Assembly: GCF_000284375.1 (NCBI RefSeq)
Contig: NC_017249.1
Span: 186,001 to 250,000, forward strand
Direction: 5' to 3'
Length of the DNA stretch: 64,000 nt
DNA from: Bradyrhizobium japonicum USDA 6
Lineage (GTDB): Bacteria > Pseudomonadota > Alphaproteobacteria > Rhizobiales > Xanthobacteraceae
Positions 7,960-16,950 of this stretch are shown here, in pieces (positions within the stretch are counted from its first letter, which is position 1; each line of letters opens with the position of its first letter). Position numbers and translations under genes: made by a program. The notes under the pieces were generated by a model. The model ran no database searches. It was not told where the DNA came from and saw nothing but the letters and a program-made list of their open reading frames with translations.

Positions 7960-8916
7960 ATGCGCGTACAGCCCTCAGACAGCAAGCTCACCGGCCTGTT
8001 CCTCGACATGCTCGCGGCGGAACAGGGCGCCGGCCCCAATACGCTCGACGCCTACCGCCGCGACCTCACCGATTTCTCGGAATTTCTGGGCCGCGTCGGG
8101 CACAGCTTTGCCGACGCCGAGACGCAAATCCTGCGCGATTACCTCGCCGATCTCGACAGCCGCGGCTTCAAGTCCACCAGCGTCGCGCGGCGGCTGTCGG
8201 CGATGCGGCATCTCTACCGCTTTCTCCTGAACGAGCGCATCCGCACCGAAGATCCCGCGGCGATCCTGTCCGGCCCCAAGCGCGGCCGCGGCCTGCCGAA
8301 GGTGCTGTCGATCGCGGATGTCGACCGCATGCTCCGCCGCGCCAAGGAATTGAGCGAGGCGGAGGACGCTTCGCCCTCGAAACGGCTGCGCGCGTTGCGG
8401 CTCTATTGCCTGCTCGAGGTGCTCTACGCCACCGGCCTGCGCGTCTCCGAGCTGGTGGCGCTGCCGCGCTCCGCGGCCAAACGCGACGCCCGCATGATCG
8501 TGGTGCGCGGCAAGGGCAACAAGGAACGCCTGGTGCCGCTCAACGAGGCCTCACGGCAGGCGATGGCCGATTATCTCGCGGCGACGGAAGCAGCAAAGGC
8601 CGACAAGAAGAACAGCGTGGCCGCCTCGAAATGGCTATTCCCATCGTTCGGCGAGAGCGGGCATCTGACGCGGCAGCATTTCGCCCGCGACCTGAAGGAG
8701 CTTGCTGTCGCCTCGGGGCTGCAGGCCCGGCTGGTCTCCCCGCACGTGCTGCGCCATGCCTTTGCCAGCCACCTCCTGCACAACGGCGCGGATCTGCGCA
8801 TCGTGCAGACCCTGCTCGGCCACACCGACATCTCCACGACCCAGATCTACACCCATGTGGTCGAGGAACGCCTGAAGAGCCTGGTGCGCGACCTGCACCC
8901 GCTGGCGGAGAAATAG
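7960..8916 (+). CDS. xerD: Tyrosine recombinase XerD
   Basis: Site-specific recombinase that, with XerC, resolves chromosome dimers at dif. It is 318 aa. The N-terminal SAM-like core-binding domain covers about 8-95 and the catalytic domain about 115-310. All catalytic residues are visible: R161 (TGLRVSE), the Lys in GKGNKER, H262 and R265 (HVLRH), H288 (LLGHTDI) and Y297 (IYTHV). AGGAG at 7941-7945, overlapping the stop of the small upstream gene, could act as its RBS. No phage or integron context is seen, so this is the housekeeping enzyme. Confidence 0.95.
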   Translation: MRVQPSDSKLTGLFLDMLAAEQGAGPNTLDAYRRDLTDFSEFLGRVGHSFADAETQILRDYLADLDSRGFKSTSVARRLSAMRHLYRFLLNERIRTEDPAAILSGPKRGRGLPKVLSIADVDRMLRRAKELSEAEDASPSKRLRALRLYCLLEVLYATGLRVSELVALPRSAAKRDARMIVVRGKGNKERLVPLNEASRQAMADYLAATEAAKADKKNSVAASKWLFPSFGESGHLTRQHFARDLKELAVASGLQARLVSPHVLRHAFASHLLHNGADLRIVQTLLGHTDISTTQIYTHVVEERLKSLVRDLHPLAEK

Positions 8917-8917
8917 G

Positions 8918-8980
8918 TCTCGTGCCCCGGCTCTGCGCAGCAGCGCTATAGAAGCGCTGCAGCGCGTCCGGGACACGAGA
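8918..8980. repeat. Palindromic intergenic repeat (family A, copy 1)
   Basis: Short repeat bounded by TCTCGTG (8918) and CACGAGA (8980), with CCCCGG...CCGGGACAC and internal CTGCGCAGCAGCGC elements. Very similar copies occur at 26523-26648 and 27524-27592. It starts 2 bp after xerD and may act as a hairpin 3' boundary. Confidence 0.75.
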
Positions 8981-9176
8981 GTTGAGCCAAGGCGCCAAAC
9001 CGCCTTGACTTCGGCCACATCTCCGCAGAAAGAGCCGTGGCCTCACGCATGATTTGGCGGGCTGCTCCAGAGCACACAAGCCAACTCATTGAAGAAGCTA
9101 CATTTCTTTCCGCCGATCCAAACCCGCTTCGACGCCTCGCCCCGTCCTCGCTATATTGAGTTGATGCCAGAATCAC

Positions 9177-10127
9177 ATGCGCAGCTATCTCGACTTCGAA
9201 AAGCCGGTCGCCGAGCTCGACTCCAAGGTCGACGAGCTGCGGACGCTTGCGGCCTCGGGCACCGATATCTCCGAGGAAATCGGGAAGATCGAGGACAAGG
9301 CGGCGCAGGCGCTGGCCGACCTCTATCTGAACCTGACGCCGTGGCAGAAGACGCTGGTCGCGCGGCATCCGCAGCGGCCGCATTTCAACGACTTCATCAA
9401 GGGCCTGATCACCGAATTCACCCCGCTCGCCGGCGACCGCAAATTCGGTGAGGACGAGGCGCTGGTTGCCGGCTTCGGCCGCTTCCGCGGTGAAGCCATC
9501 TGCGTGATGGGCCAGGAAAAGGGCGATTCCACCGAGAGTCGCATCCGGCACAATTTCGGCATGGCGCGGCCCGAGGGCTATCGCAAATGCGTGCGGCTGA
9601 TGGAAATGGCCGAGCGGTTCGGCCTGCCCGTGCTGTCGCTCGCCGATTCCGCTGGCGCCTATCCCGGCATCGGCGCCGAGGAGCGCGGCCAGGCTGAGGC
9701 GATCGCGCGCTCGACCGATGCCTGCATGGCGCTGACCGTGCCCAACGTCGCCATCATTACCGGTGAAGGCATGTCGGGCGGCGCCATCGCCATCACCACC
9801 GCCAACAAGGTCTTGATGCTGGAGCACGCGATCTACAGCGTGATCTCGCCTGAGGCCGCCTCCTCGATCCTGTGGCGCGACGGCTCCAAGGCGCAGGAAG
9901 CCGCCAACAACATGAAGATCACCGCGCAGGACATGCTGCGCTTCGGGGTGATCGACAGCATTCTGAAGGAGCCGGTCGGCGGCGCCCACCGCGACCCCGC
10001 CGCCATGATCGCCACCACGGGCGATGCCATCGCCAAGGCCTTTGACGAGCTCCGCGGCCTGGATGGTGACGCCATCCGCAGGCAGCGGCGCCAGAAATTC
10101 CTCGATATCGGCCGGAAACTGGGCTGA
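9177..10127 (+). CDS. accA: Acetyl-CoA carboxylase carboxyltransferase subunit alpha
   Basis: Alpha subunit of the carboxyltransferase, which with AccD moves CO2 from carboxybiotin to acetyl-CoA, the first committed step of fatty acid synthesis. It is 316 aa, full length. Conserved blocks seen: FGRFRGEAICVMGQEKG, HNFGMARPEGYRK, the DSAGAYPGIGAEERGQAE block and GEGMSGGAIAI. The family usually has D-T-A-G in the third block; here it is D-S-A-G. The ATG at 9177 is the best start but lacks a clear RBS. As in many proteobacteria it is monocistronic. Confidence 0.96.
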   Translation: MRSYLDFEKPVAELDSKVDELRTLAASGTDISEEIGKIEDKAAQALADLYLNLTPWQKTLVARHPQRPHFNDFIKGLITEFTPLAGDRKFGEDEALVAGFGRFRGEAICVMGQEKGDSTESRIRHNFGMARPEGYRKCVRLMEMAERFGLPVLSLADSAGAYPGIGAEERGQAEAIARSTDACMALTVPNVAIITGEGMSGGAIAITTANKVLMLEHAIYSVISPEAASSILWRDGSKAQEAANNMKITAQDMLRFGVIDSILKEPVGGAHRDPAAMIATTGDAIAKAFDELRGLDGDAIRRQRRQKFLDIGRKLG

Positions 10128-10148
10128 TTCGGGTCAGATTCCGGTCCC

Positions 10149-10269
10149 GTAGGGTGAGCAAAGGCGCAAAGCACCGTGCCCACCAGCCGGTCTGACGGCG
10201 GAGAATGGTGGGCACGCTTCCGCCTTCGCTCTTCGAGCTACGGCGGACAAGTCGCTTTGCCCACCCTAC
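10149..10269. repeat. Palindromic intergenic repeat (family C)
   Basis: Long imperfect palindrome after accA. It opens with GTAGGGTGAGCAAAGGCGC, has central CACCGTGCCCACCA and TGGTGGGCACG, and ends CTTTGCCCACCCTAC. The remaining 10270-10590 stretch holds no convincing gene. It can be read from a TTG at 10426 in frame with the next gene, but the peptide lacks family features. Confidence 0.7.
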
Positions 10270-10590
10270 GAGACCTCCGGTAACTCCCCGTTAACCCTTT
10301 TTTTGCCCAAATCAGCGATCTCTGTCCGGATTGGGCCGAAAAGCCCAAGTACGGCCCAAAGTCGCGTCCATTTAGTCTTCGTTGACCATGCCACTGGGCC
10401 AACGGGCTCGTGATCCCAGCTCGGGTTGCGACCACATGACCCAGAGGTTAGAATTTTAATCAATGGCTTCAGGGCACAAGCGCTGGAGCGTGGTTCGAAA
10501 AAGCCCGTCACGACGGGTCCGGATCTCCGGTCGGATCATGCTTCGAGATTGGGGTTCGCGCTGCTTGCCCGGCACGGTGTGGGGTCCATC

Positions 10591-12138
10591 TTGATTTCTC
10601 GTTCGCTTGCTCGCGCGCTTTTGGCTTCGGTTGCGCTGCTGACGGCCAGTGTTCTGCTGACCGGCTGCGACACCGACCAGGTCTCGCTCGCGACCAACGC
10701 CAAGGCCAACCAGCCGGTGCCGCCAAAGCTTCTCGCCGCGATGGTCGAGAAGAACATGGATCTGCAATCGCCGATCCTGGTCCGGCTGTTCAAGCAGGAG
10801 GCCGAGCTCGAGGTCTGGAAGCAGGCCCGCAACGGCCAGTTCGCGCTGCTCAAGACCTATCCGATCTGCCGCTGGTCGGGCGATCTGGGTCCGAAGGTGC
10901 GCGAAGGCGACCGCCAGGCGCCGGAAGGATTCTACTCGATCAATCCGGGCCAGATGAATCCGCAGTCGGCCTATTACCTGTCGTTCAACACGGGCTATCC
11001 GAATGCGTTCGACAAGGCCTTGGGCCGCACCGGATCGCAGCTGATGGTCCACGGCGATTGTTCGTCGCGCGGCTGCTACGCGATGACGGACGAGCAGATC
11101 GCGGAGATCTATTCGCTTGGCCGCGAGTCGTTCTTCGGCGGCCAGAAGGCGTTCCAGCTCCAGGCCTATCCGTTCAAGATGACGCCGGTGAACATGGCCA
11201 AGCACCGGAACAACCCGAACATGCCGTTCTGGAAGATGATCAAGGAAGGCTATGACCATTTCGAGGTGACGCGGCAGGAGCCGAAGGTCGATTTCTGCGA
11301 GAAGAAGTACGTCTTCGACGCAGCCAAGACGCCCGACGCCAAGCGCGATCCGGTGTTCGACGCCTCGGCAAAGTGCCCGGCCTATGTGATCCCCGAGGAG
11401 ATCGCCAGCGCCGTGCGCGACAAGGATGCGCGCGACCAGGCCGAATACAACAAGCTCGTCGCCAAGGGCACGCCGATGGCGCGCATGAACACCGGCATCG
11501 ACGGCGGCATGAACAAGATCTTTGCCTCAAAGATTCCGGAGGGATCGACCGGACTCTCGGAGAACGCCGAAGGCTCGACCCTGGAGATGCTGGCGATGGC
11601 GAAGGCGCCGGGCACGATCCCCGGACACGTCAATCCGCCCAAGCCCAATCTCGATGCGGTCGCCACCGCTCCCGCGAACCAGGAGCCGGTCGTCGCCGTC
11701 AGCGCGCCCGCTGCCACCACCCGCGTCGCCGCGGCCGCGCCGGCTAGCGAGAAATCGTCAGGCGGCTTCTTCTCCAACCTCGGCCGCAAGATGGGCCTCG
11801 GCACCGCCGACACCACGGCGACCACGCCTCCCCCTCAGGCGACCGCCTCCGTGGCTCCGGTCGCCGCGCCCGCGACGCCGCCCACCGCGACGTCGAGGCT
11901 GAAGGCCGCGGTGACGAGGTTCGTGCCCGGCCGCGACACGACCAAGGACGCGCCCAAGCCAGCCGTCGCCGCCGCCAAGCCCGCCGAACCGGTGAAGCCG
12001 GACACGCGCCTCGCCGCGACGCGTCCGGCGCTGAAGCCGTCGGTGAGCGATGGCGCGAGTGAAGCGACGCAGATCATGGGCGCTGCCCCGGTGGTGTCGT
12101 CGAACTCGTTCGACAGCCGCTTTGGGGCGGTGAAGTAA
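10591..12138 (+). CDS. L,D-transpeptidase family lipoprotein (YafK/YkuD-like)
   Basis: Periplasmic YkuD-fold enzyme that would form or cut meso-DAP links in peptidoglycan or attach proteins to it. The catalytic motif is HGDCSSRGC (154-162), with H154 and nucleophile C162. From the TTG at 10591 the N-terminus is a 26-residue lipoprotein signal ending in the lipobox LLTG-C. A GTG at 10579 is also possible, and the frame is open to 10426. After the catalytic domain (about 60-320), the C-terminal 150 residues are Ala/Pro/Thr-rich and probably disordered, like a wall-spanning linker. 515 aa is long for the family. It stands alone between unrelated genes. Confidence 0.85.
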   Translation: MISRSLARALLASVALLTASVLLTGCDTDQVSLATNAKANQPVPPKLLAAMVEKNMDLQSPILVRLFKQEAELEVWKQARNGQFALLKTYPICRWSGDLGPKVREGDRQAPEGFYSINPGQMNPQSAYYLSFNTGYPNAFDKALGRTGSQLMVHGDCSSRGCYAMTDEQIAEIYSLGRESFFGGQKAFQLQAYPFKMTPVNMAKHRNNPNMPFWKMIKEGYDHFEVTRQEPKVDFCEKKYVFDAAKTPDAKRDPVFDASAKCPAYVIPEEIASAVRDKDARDQAEYNKLVAKGTPMARMNTGIDGGMNKIFASKIPEGSTGLSENAEGSTLEMLAMAKAPGTIPGHVNPPKPNLDAVATAPANQEPVVAVSAPAATTRVAAAAPASEKSSGGFFSNLGRKMGLGTADTTATTPPPQATASVAPVAAPATPPTATSRLKAAVTRFVPGRDTTKDAPKPAVAAAKPAEPVKPDTRLAATRPALKPSVSDGASEATQIMGAAPVVSSNSFDSRFGAVK

Positions 12139-12239
12139 GGGCCGCGTTCCGCTCAATCTCTCCGATCCATCTCAGCTGGACGCCGTCAGTCGAGCCACGG
12201 TGAGAGCGGTGCGCCTCACTTAAAGGCGGGCAGCGCACC

Positions 12240-12935
12240 CTACGGCGCCAGGTACCGCATCAGTTCCGGATTGCCGCGCACGTCATTCGCCTGCCCCTGC
12301 AACGCGACCCTGCCGCGGTCCAGCACATAGGCGTAATCGGCGACGCGCAGCGCGAGGTCGAGGTGCTGCTCGACGATGATGACGGCGATGCTCTTCGCGA
12401 GCTCGATCAGGCGCTCGGTGATCTCCTCGATCACGCCGATCCAGACGCCTTCGGTCGGCTCGTCCAGCAACAACAGCTTCGGATCGCCCAGCATCGCGCG
12501 GCCGATGGCGAGCATCTTGCGCTCGCCGCCGGAGAGGGTGCCGGCGGGCTGGTCGAGGCGCTGGCCGAGTTTCGGGAAGATGGTCAGCACATGGTCGACC
12601 GCGTCGGCCTTCTTGCTGGCGAGCGAGCCGACCGCGAGATTGTCGCGCACCGACAGGCGCGCGAACACCGAATGCTCCTGCGGCACGTAGCCGATGCCGG
12701 CGCGCACGCGCTCCTGGGTCGCGCGGCGGCTGATGTCGCGTCCGTCGAACGCGACCTCGCCCTTCCATGCCGGCAGCTCGCCGACGATGGTCTTCATCAG
12801 CGTGGTCTTGCCGGCGCCGTTGCGGCCGAGCACGGCGACGCCGCCGCGCCAGGGAATGCCGAGGGTGACGTCGAACAGGACCTGGCTGCGGCCATAGCCC
12901 GCGTCGAGATGCTTGATGTCCAAAAATTCAGGCAC
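12240..12935 (-). CDS. Branched-chain-type ABC transporter ATP-binding protein (LivF-like)
   Basis: One of two ATPases of an ABC importer, 231 aa. It has Walker A GRNGAGKTT, signature LSGGERK, Walker B LLLLDEPTEG and switch EQHLDLAL. The EG after Walker B is typical of LivF/UrtE. The GTG start at 12935 overlaps the end of the LivG-like gene by 8 bp; the frame is open further upstream, but that part lies over the neighbour. It is the last gene of the operon that starts at the amidase. Genomic context favours an amide or urea-like substrate over amino acids. Confidence 0.9.
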   Translation of the reverse strand: MPEFLDIKHLDAGYGRSQVLFDVTLGIPWRGGVAVLGRNGAGKTTLMKTIVGELPAWKGEVAFDGRDISRRATQERVRAGIGYVPQEHSVFARLSVRDNLAVGSLASKKADAVDHVLTIFPKLGQRLDQPAGTLSGGERKMLAIGRAMLGDPKLLLLDEPTEGVWIGVIEEITERLIELAKSIAVIIVEQHLDLALRVADYAYVLDRGRVALQGQANDVRGNPELMRYLAP

Positions 12936-13662
12936 GGCGCAGATAGATCTCCTGAACGGATTTGTTGGCCTGGATCTCGGACACGGTGCCCGATGCCAGC
13001 ACCTTGCCCTGGTCGAGCACGGTGAGACGGTCACAGATGTCGCGGATGAAATCGAGGTCGTGCTCGACGATGACGAGCGAGCAATGCTGCTTGATCGGCT
13101 GAAGCAGTTCACCGGTGACGCGGCGCTCCTCCAGGCTCATGCCGCCGGTCGGCTCGTCCAGCAGCAGCAGCTTCGGCTTGCCCGCGAGCGCCATCGCGAT
13201 CTCCAGCCATTGCTGCTGGCCGTGCGACAGTGCGGCCGCCGCGTCGAAGGCACGATCGGCGAGGCGGAACTGCGTCAGCATGGTCATGACCTGGTCGTGC
13301 AGCGCGCCCCGCGTGCGCGAGAATACGAGATCGAACAGCGAGGATTGCGCCTGCAGCGCGAGCAGGATGTTGTCGTAGAGCGTCAGCGTCGGAAGCACGC
13401 TGGTGATCTGGAATTTCAGGCTCATGCCGGCCCGGGCCCGTTCGGTCGGCGTGAACGCGGTGATGTCGGTGTTGATGAAGCTCACTTTGCCTTGGGTCGG
13501 CACCTCGGCCCCCGCAATGCACTTCATCAGCGTGCTCTTGCCGGACCCGTTCGGTCCGATCAGGCCGTGAAACTCGTTCTCGCCGACGGTGAGCGCGGCG
13601 CCGTCGAGCGCGGTGAGCTTGCCAAAGATCTTCCTGATGCCGGCGGCTTCAAGGAGCGGCAT
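12928..13662 (-). CDS. Branched-chain-type ABC transporter ATP-binding protein (LivG-like)
   Basis: Second ATPase of the importer, 244 aa. Walker A is GPNGSGKST. The signature region is degenerate, LSHGQQQWLE in place of LSGGQ, as also seen in UrtD-type subunits. Walker B is LLLLDEPTGGM and the switch is EHDLDFI. The ATG at 13662 is chosen because family similarity begins there (MPLLEAAGIRKIFG). It overlaps the permease gene by 14 bp and the LivF-like gene by 8 bp, so translation is tightly coupled. Confidence 0.92.
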   Translation of the reverse strand: MPLLEAAGIRKIFGKLTALDGAALTVGENEFHGLIGPNGSGKSTLMKCIAGAEVPTQGKVSFINTDITAFTPTERARAGMSLKFQITSVLPTLTLYDNILLALQAQSSLFDLVFSRTRGALHDQVMTMLTQFRLADRAFDAAAALSHGQQQWLEIAMALAGKPKLLLLDEPTGGMSLEERRVTGELLQPIKQHCSLVIVEHDLDFIRDICDRLTVLDQGKVLASGTVSEIQANKSVQEIYLRRA

Positions 13663-14770
13663 TGCGCTTCTCCTTGTCGGTCTCCTTCTCGGTCCCCTTG
13701 GGCCTGGCACCAAAGCTGCCGACACGTTCGCGCTCGCCGAGCACAAAACTGATCAGGCCGAGCGGCCGGAACAGGATCACGAGCAGCAGCAGCAGACCGA
13801 GGATGATCGGCCAGATGTCGCGGTAGTTGTCGGAGAGCCAGAAGCTGACGCCCTCGACGATCACCGTGCCGATGACGGCGCCGATCAACGTGCCGGAACC
13901 GCCGAACAGCACATAGAGCACCACCTGCGTCGAGACCACGACGCCGACCATGTTGGGCCAGACGAAACCCTCGTGGAAGGCATAAAGGCTGCCGGCAAGG
14001 CCTGCGATGGCGCCGCCGATCGCGAAGATGATCGCCTTGAGATGCTGCGCCTTGTAGCCGAAGAAGGCGATGCGCTGCTCGTTCTCGCGCAGGCCTGCGA
14101 GCGCCAGCCCGAATTGCGAGCGCACCAGGAAGCGGCAGAGCAGGTAGACGACGACGAGGATGCCGAGCACGAGATAGTAGAAAGCCGGGCCTTCAGTAAA
14201 CTCGTAGCCGCCGAGCGACATCGGCGCGATCGAGGGGATGCCGTTCTGGCCGCCGAGATAGTACCAGCCGCGCGCGAGGCGATCGGCGGCGTAGGAGCCG
14301 GTCAGCGTGCCCAGCGACACGAAGATCACGCTGGAGGGATGCCGTCCGAGCAGCAGGAAGCCGCCGAGCAGCAGCGCGAAGGTGAGGCCGATCAGCGTTC
14401 CCGCCGGCAGCACCAGGAAGATGTTGGTGATGTCGAGGTCGCGCGCGAGCAGCGCGACGCCATAGCCGGCCGAGCCGAAGAACAGGGCCTGGCCGAAGCT
14501 CATGATGCCGGCATAGCCCCAGACCAGGTCGAATGACAACGCGAACAGCGCGAGGATGATCACGCGCGTCGCGAACACCGTGAGGTAGTCCTGCAGCACC
14601 AGCGGCGCGAGCAGCGCCGCGACGAGCACGACGCCCTCCACGATCGGCAGGACCTTTCGTCCTGCCTTGACCTGTTCCTTGGCCTGTCCCGCGGCCACGC
14701 GTTCAGCCATCGCATCGTCCGCTTCGTCGCCGGCGATGGCTTCTCTTACCACACTCATCGACTTAGGCAT
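13649..14770 (-). CDS. Branched-chain-type ABC transporter permease (LivM-like)
   Basis: Inner-membrane permease, 373 aa, with about eight to ten hydrophobic segments. The LivM/UrtC hallmark GYAGIMSFGQALFFGSAGYG lies around residues 85-104. The cytoplasmic EAA-like loop is in the GLRENEQRIAFFGY region. Hydrophilic N- and C-terminal tails (the last with FGARPKGTEKE) are longer than usual. It lies 6 bp downstream of the binding-protein gene and overlaps the following ATPase gene. Confidence 0.92.
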   Translation of the reverse strand: MPKSMSVVREAIAGDEADDAMAERVAAGQAKEQVKAGRKVLPIVEGVVLVAALLAPLVLQDYLTVFATRVIILALFALSFDLVWGYAGIMSFGQALFFGSAGYGVALLARDLDITNIFLVLPAGTLIGLTFALLLGGFLLLGRHPSSVIFVSLGTLTGSYAADRLARGWYYLGGQNGIPSIAPMSLGGYEFTEGPAFYYLVLGILVVVYLLCRFLVRSQFGLALAGLRENEQRIAFFGYKAQHLKAIIFAIGGAIAGLAGSLYAFHEGFVWPNMVGVVVSTQVVLYVLFGGSGTLIGAVIGTVIVEGVSFWLSDNYRDIWPIILGLLLLLVILFRPLGLISFVLGERERVGSFGARPKGTEKETDKEKRNAAP

Positions 14771-14776
14771 TCCGCC

Positions 14777-15994
14777 TCAGCATTCCTTGGGATCGACGAG
14801 CCCGTCGCTGCGTCCGACGATTTCGTAGTTCCCACCCTTGGCGACGGCGGTGTACATCTTCATCTTGCAGTGCCGCTTGCCCGGCACCATCTCGGCCGGC
14901 CCACCCGGGCCTTCGGCGATCTTGGCGTGATCGAGCGCGGCGGCAACCGAATCGCGGTCGACCTTGCCGGCCTCCTTCACGGCGGCTTCCCACAGCTTGA
15001 GGCCGCGATAGGTGCCGGTCGCGGCACTGCCGGCCGCGAACAGGAAGTTGCCGGGAAAGTCCTTCTCATACGCCGCCTGGATTTTCGCGTCGAAAGGGTT
15101 CTCCTTGGTCAGCACCTTGAAATAGTCGAGACAGCTTGCGAGCCCCTCGATCTCGGCGGCCTGGTTGATGTTGAGCGTGTTCTCGTCATAGTAGACGCAG
15201 GCCAGGCGCCCGCCGTTCTTGAGGAAGCCCGCTTCATAGAGCTGCTTGAAGAACGGGCCGACGCCCGGCGGAATGACGGTGTTGAAGACGACGTCGACCT
15301 TGTTGGAGATGATCCGGTTGACGGTCGCGGAGAAATCGACCTGGTCGAGCGGGTAATATTCCTCGAACACGACCTCGCCGCCGTTCTGCTCGATCACCTT
15401 GCGGGCGTAGACGTTGAGCGTGTGCGGCCAGACATAGTTGGCGCTCGGCAGCGCGAACTTCTTCCCGCCGTTCTTGATCAGCCAGGGGATGAACTCGTCG
15501 CACTGCTGCGCCGGCGTCGGCCCGGTGCAGAACAGATAGGGCGTGCACTCCTTGCCTTCGTAGAGCTGCGGATAGATGTAGAGCGTCTTGCCGCGCGCCA
15601 CGATCGGGTCCTTGATCGCGTTGCGCATCGACGAGGTGATGCCGCCCAGCACCATGTCGACCTTGTCGCGCTGGATCAGTTTCCGGACGTTGCCGACGGC
15701 GACGGATTCGTTCGAGGCGGTGTCCTCGATATAGAGCTCGAGCGGACGGCCGAGCAGACCACCGGCCGTATTGATCTCCTTGATCACCATCTTGGCGACA
15801 TTGGCATCGGCATTGCCGGCATAGGCGATCGGGCCGGTGAGATCGGTCGCGATGCCGACCTTGATCGGGCCTTCCGCAGCGTTCGCCCAGGGCGCCGGGA
15901 TCACCCAGCTGCCGACGCCGGTCGCGACCGCGCCGGTGGTAAAGGCAAGATTGGAGAGGAAGCGGCGGCGCGAAAGCTGAGTACGATCGAACAT
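14777..15994 (-). CDS. Tat-exported amide/urea-type ABC substrate-binding protein
   Basis: Periplasmic binding protein of the importer, 405 aa, type I fold. The N-terminus has a twin-arginine signal (SRRRFLSNLAF) with cleavage near PWANA-AEG. The mature protein resembles the AmiC/UrtA branch of the Peripla_BP_5/6 family: DLTGPIAYAG, IYPQLYEGKECTP and YVWPHTLNVYARKV. The ATG at 15994 follows AAGGGG; it lies 2 bp after the LivH-like stop. A similar but signal-less protein is encoded at 18617-19759, which suggests separate roles in uptake and sensing. Confidence 0.9.
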   Translation of the reverse strand: MFDRTQLSRRRFLSNLAFTTGAVATGVGSWVIPAPWANAAEGPIKVGIATDLTGPIAYAGNADANVAKMVIKEINTAGGLLGRPLELYIEDTASNESVAVGNVRKLIQRDKVDMVLGGITSSMRNAIKDPIVARGKTLYIYPQLYEGKECTPYLFCTGPTPAQQCDEFIPWLIKNGGKKFALPSANYVWPHTLNVYARKVIEQNGGEVVFEEYYPLDQVDFSATVNRIISNKVDVVFNTVIPPGVGPFFKQLYEAGFLKNGGRLACVYYDENTLNINQAAEIEGLASCLDYFKVLTKENPFDAKIQAAYEKDFPGNFLFAAGSAATGTYRGLKLWEAAVKEAGKVDRDSVAAALDHAKIAEGPGGPAEMVPGKRHCKMKMYTAVAKGGNYEIVGRSDGLVDPKEC

Positions 15995-15996
15995 GA

Positions 15997-16854
15997 CTAA
16001 ACCCCTTTTCCAGCGATGAGGCCCTGCGGCCGAAATTTGATGAAGACAATGGCGAGCACGAAGACGAGGACGTCGGCGACGACGGGCGCCATCACCCATG
16101 GCAGCGCGGCGCTGAGGGTGCCGATGACGCCGGCGCCCGCCACCGGCCCGATGAAGGAGCCGACGCCGCCGACCATCACCGCGACAAAACCCTGGATCAG
16201 GAAACGCAGGCCGAGATCGGCGTACAGGCTGAACACCGGCACGATCAGCGCACCGGCAAGGCCGGCGAGCGCGGAGCCGAACGCGAACGTGGCGCCGTAC
16301 ATCAGCGGCGTGGAAATGCCCGAGGCCCGCGCCAGCGAGGGATTTTCCAGGGTGGCGCGCATGCGCAGGCCAAAACTCGTGCGCGACAGCAGGAGGTAGC
16401 AGGCCGCCATCACCAGGAGCGTGATGATGATGATGGTGAAGCGCCAGGCCGAGATGTGCATGGCGCCGATATCGATCGAGCCGCCGATCGGCTCGGGCAC
16501 GGTGAGATAGAAGCCGCCGATCAGGCCGCGCACCGATTCGCGGATGATCAGGCCGAGCGCATAGGTGCCGAGCATCGCCACGATCGGCGCGGCGTAGAAG
16601 CGGCGGATGATCAGCGCCTCCAGCAGGAAGCCGAGCGCACCAACCACAAAGGGCGCCGCGACCATGCCGGCCCAGATCGGCAGGCCCTTGGCGTAAGCAA
16701 GATAGGTGATGTAGGCCCCGAGCAGGACGAACTCTCCTTGCGCGAAGTTGAAGATGCCCATCATGCTGGCGATGATCCCGAGCCCCAGCACGATCAGGAC
16801 GATGATCGCGCCGAAGCTCAGGATCTCGAACGCCGCGACGAACGCGTTAGCCAT
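15997..16854 (-). CDS. Branched-chain-type ABC transporter permease (LivH-like)
   Basis: Inner-membrane permease, 285 aa, hydrophobic throughout with about eight helices. It has the LivH/UrtB features MGIFNFAQGEFVLLGAYITY near residues 32-51 and MVGGVGSFIGPVAGA near 231-245. It pairs with the LivM-like subunit. First transporter gene after the amidase (96-bp gap). Confidence 0.93.
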   Translation of the reverse strand: MANAFVAAFEILSFGAIIVLIVLGLGIIASMMGIFNFAQGEFVLLGAYITYLAYAKGLPIWAGMVAAPFVVGALGFLLEALIIRRFYAAPIVAMLGTYALGLIIRESVRGLIGGFYLTVPEPIGGSIDIGAMHISAWRFTIIIITLLVMAACYLLLSRTSFGLRMRATLENPSLARASGISTPLMYGATFAFGSALAGLAGALIVPVFSLYADLGLRFLIQGFVAVMVGGVGSFIGPVAGAGVIGTLSAALPWVMAPVVADVLVFVLAIVFIKFRPQGLIAGKGV

Positions 16855-16885
16855 GCGATGGATTCTTGCTTTGATGAGTTTTCTC

Positions 16886-16920
16886 GACGCGAACCGGTAT
16901 CCACTTCGCGTGAAAACGCT
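16886..16920. repeat. 35-bp dispersed repeat (family F, copy 1)
   Basis: GACGCGAACCGG..TCCACTTCGC..GAAAACGCT lies in the amidase-permease gap. A second copy at 61014-61048, same orientation, matches at 31 of 35 positions. Function unknown. Confidence 0.6.
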
Positions 16921-16950
16921 CTGCTCCGTCCGTCTGCATCAATTCCCCTC

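Noticed and set aside
10426..10590. TTG-started extension of the L,D-transpeptidase
   Set aside because: No RBS, no family resemblance, and it would bury the lipoprotein signal; kept only as a remote alternative.
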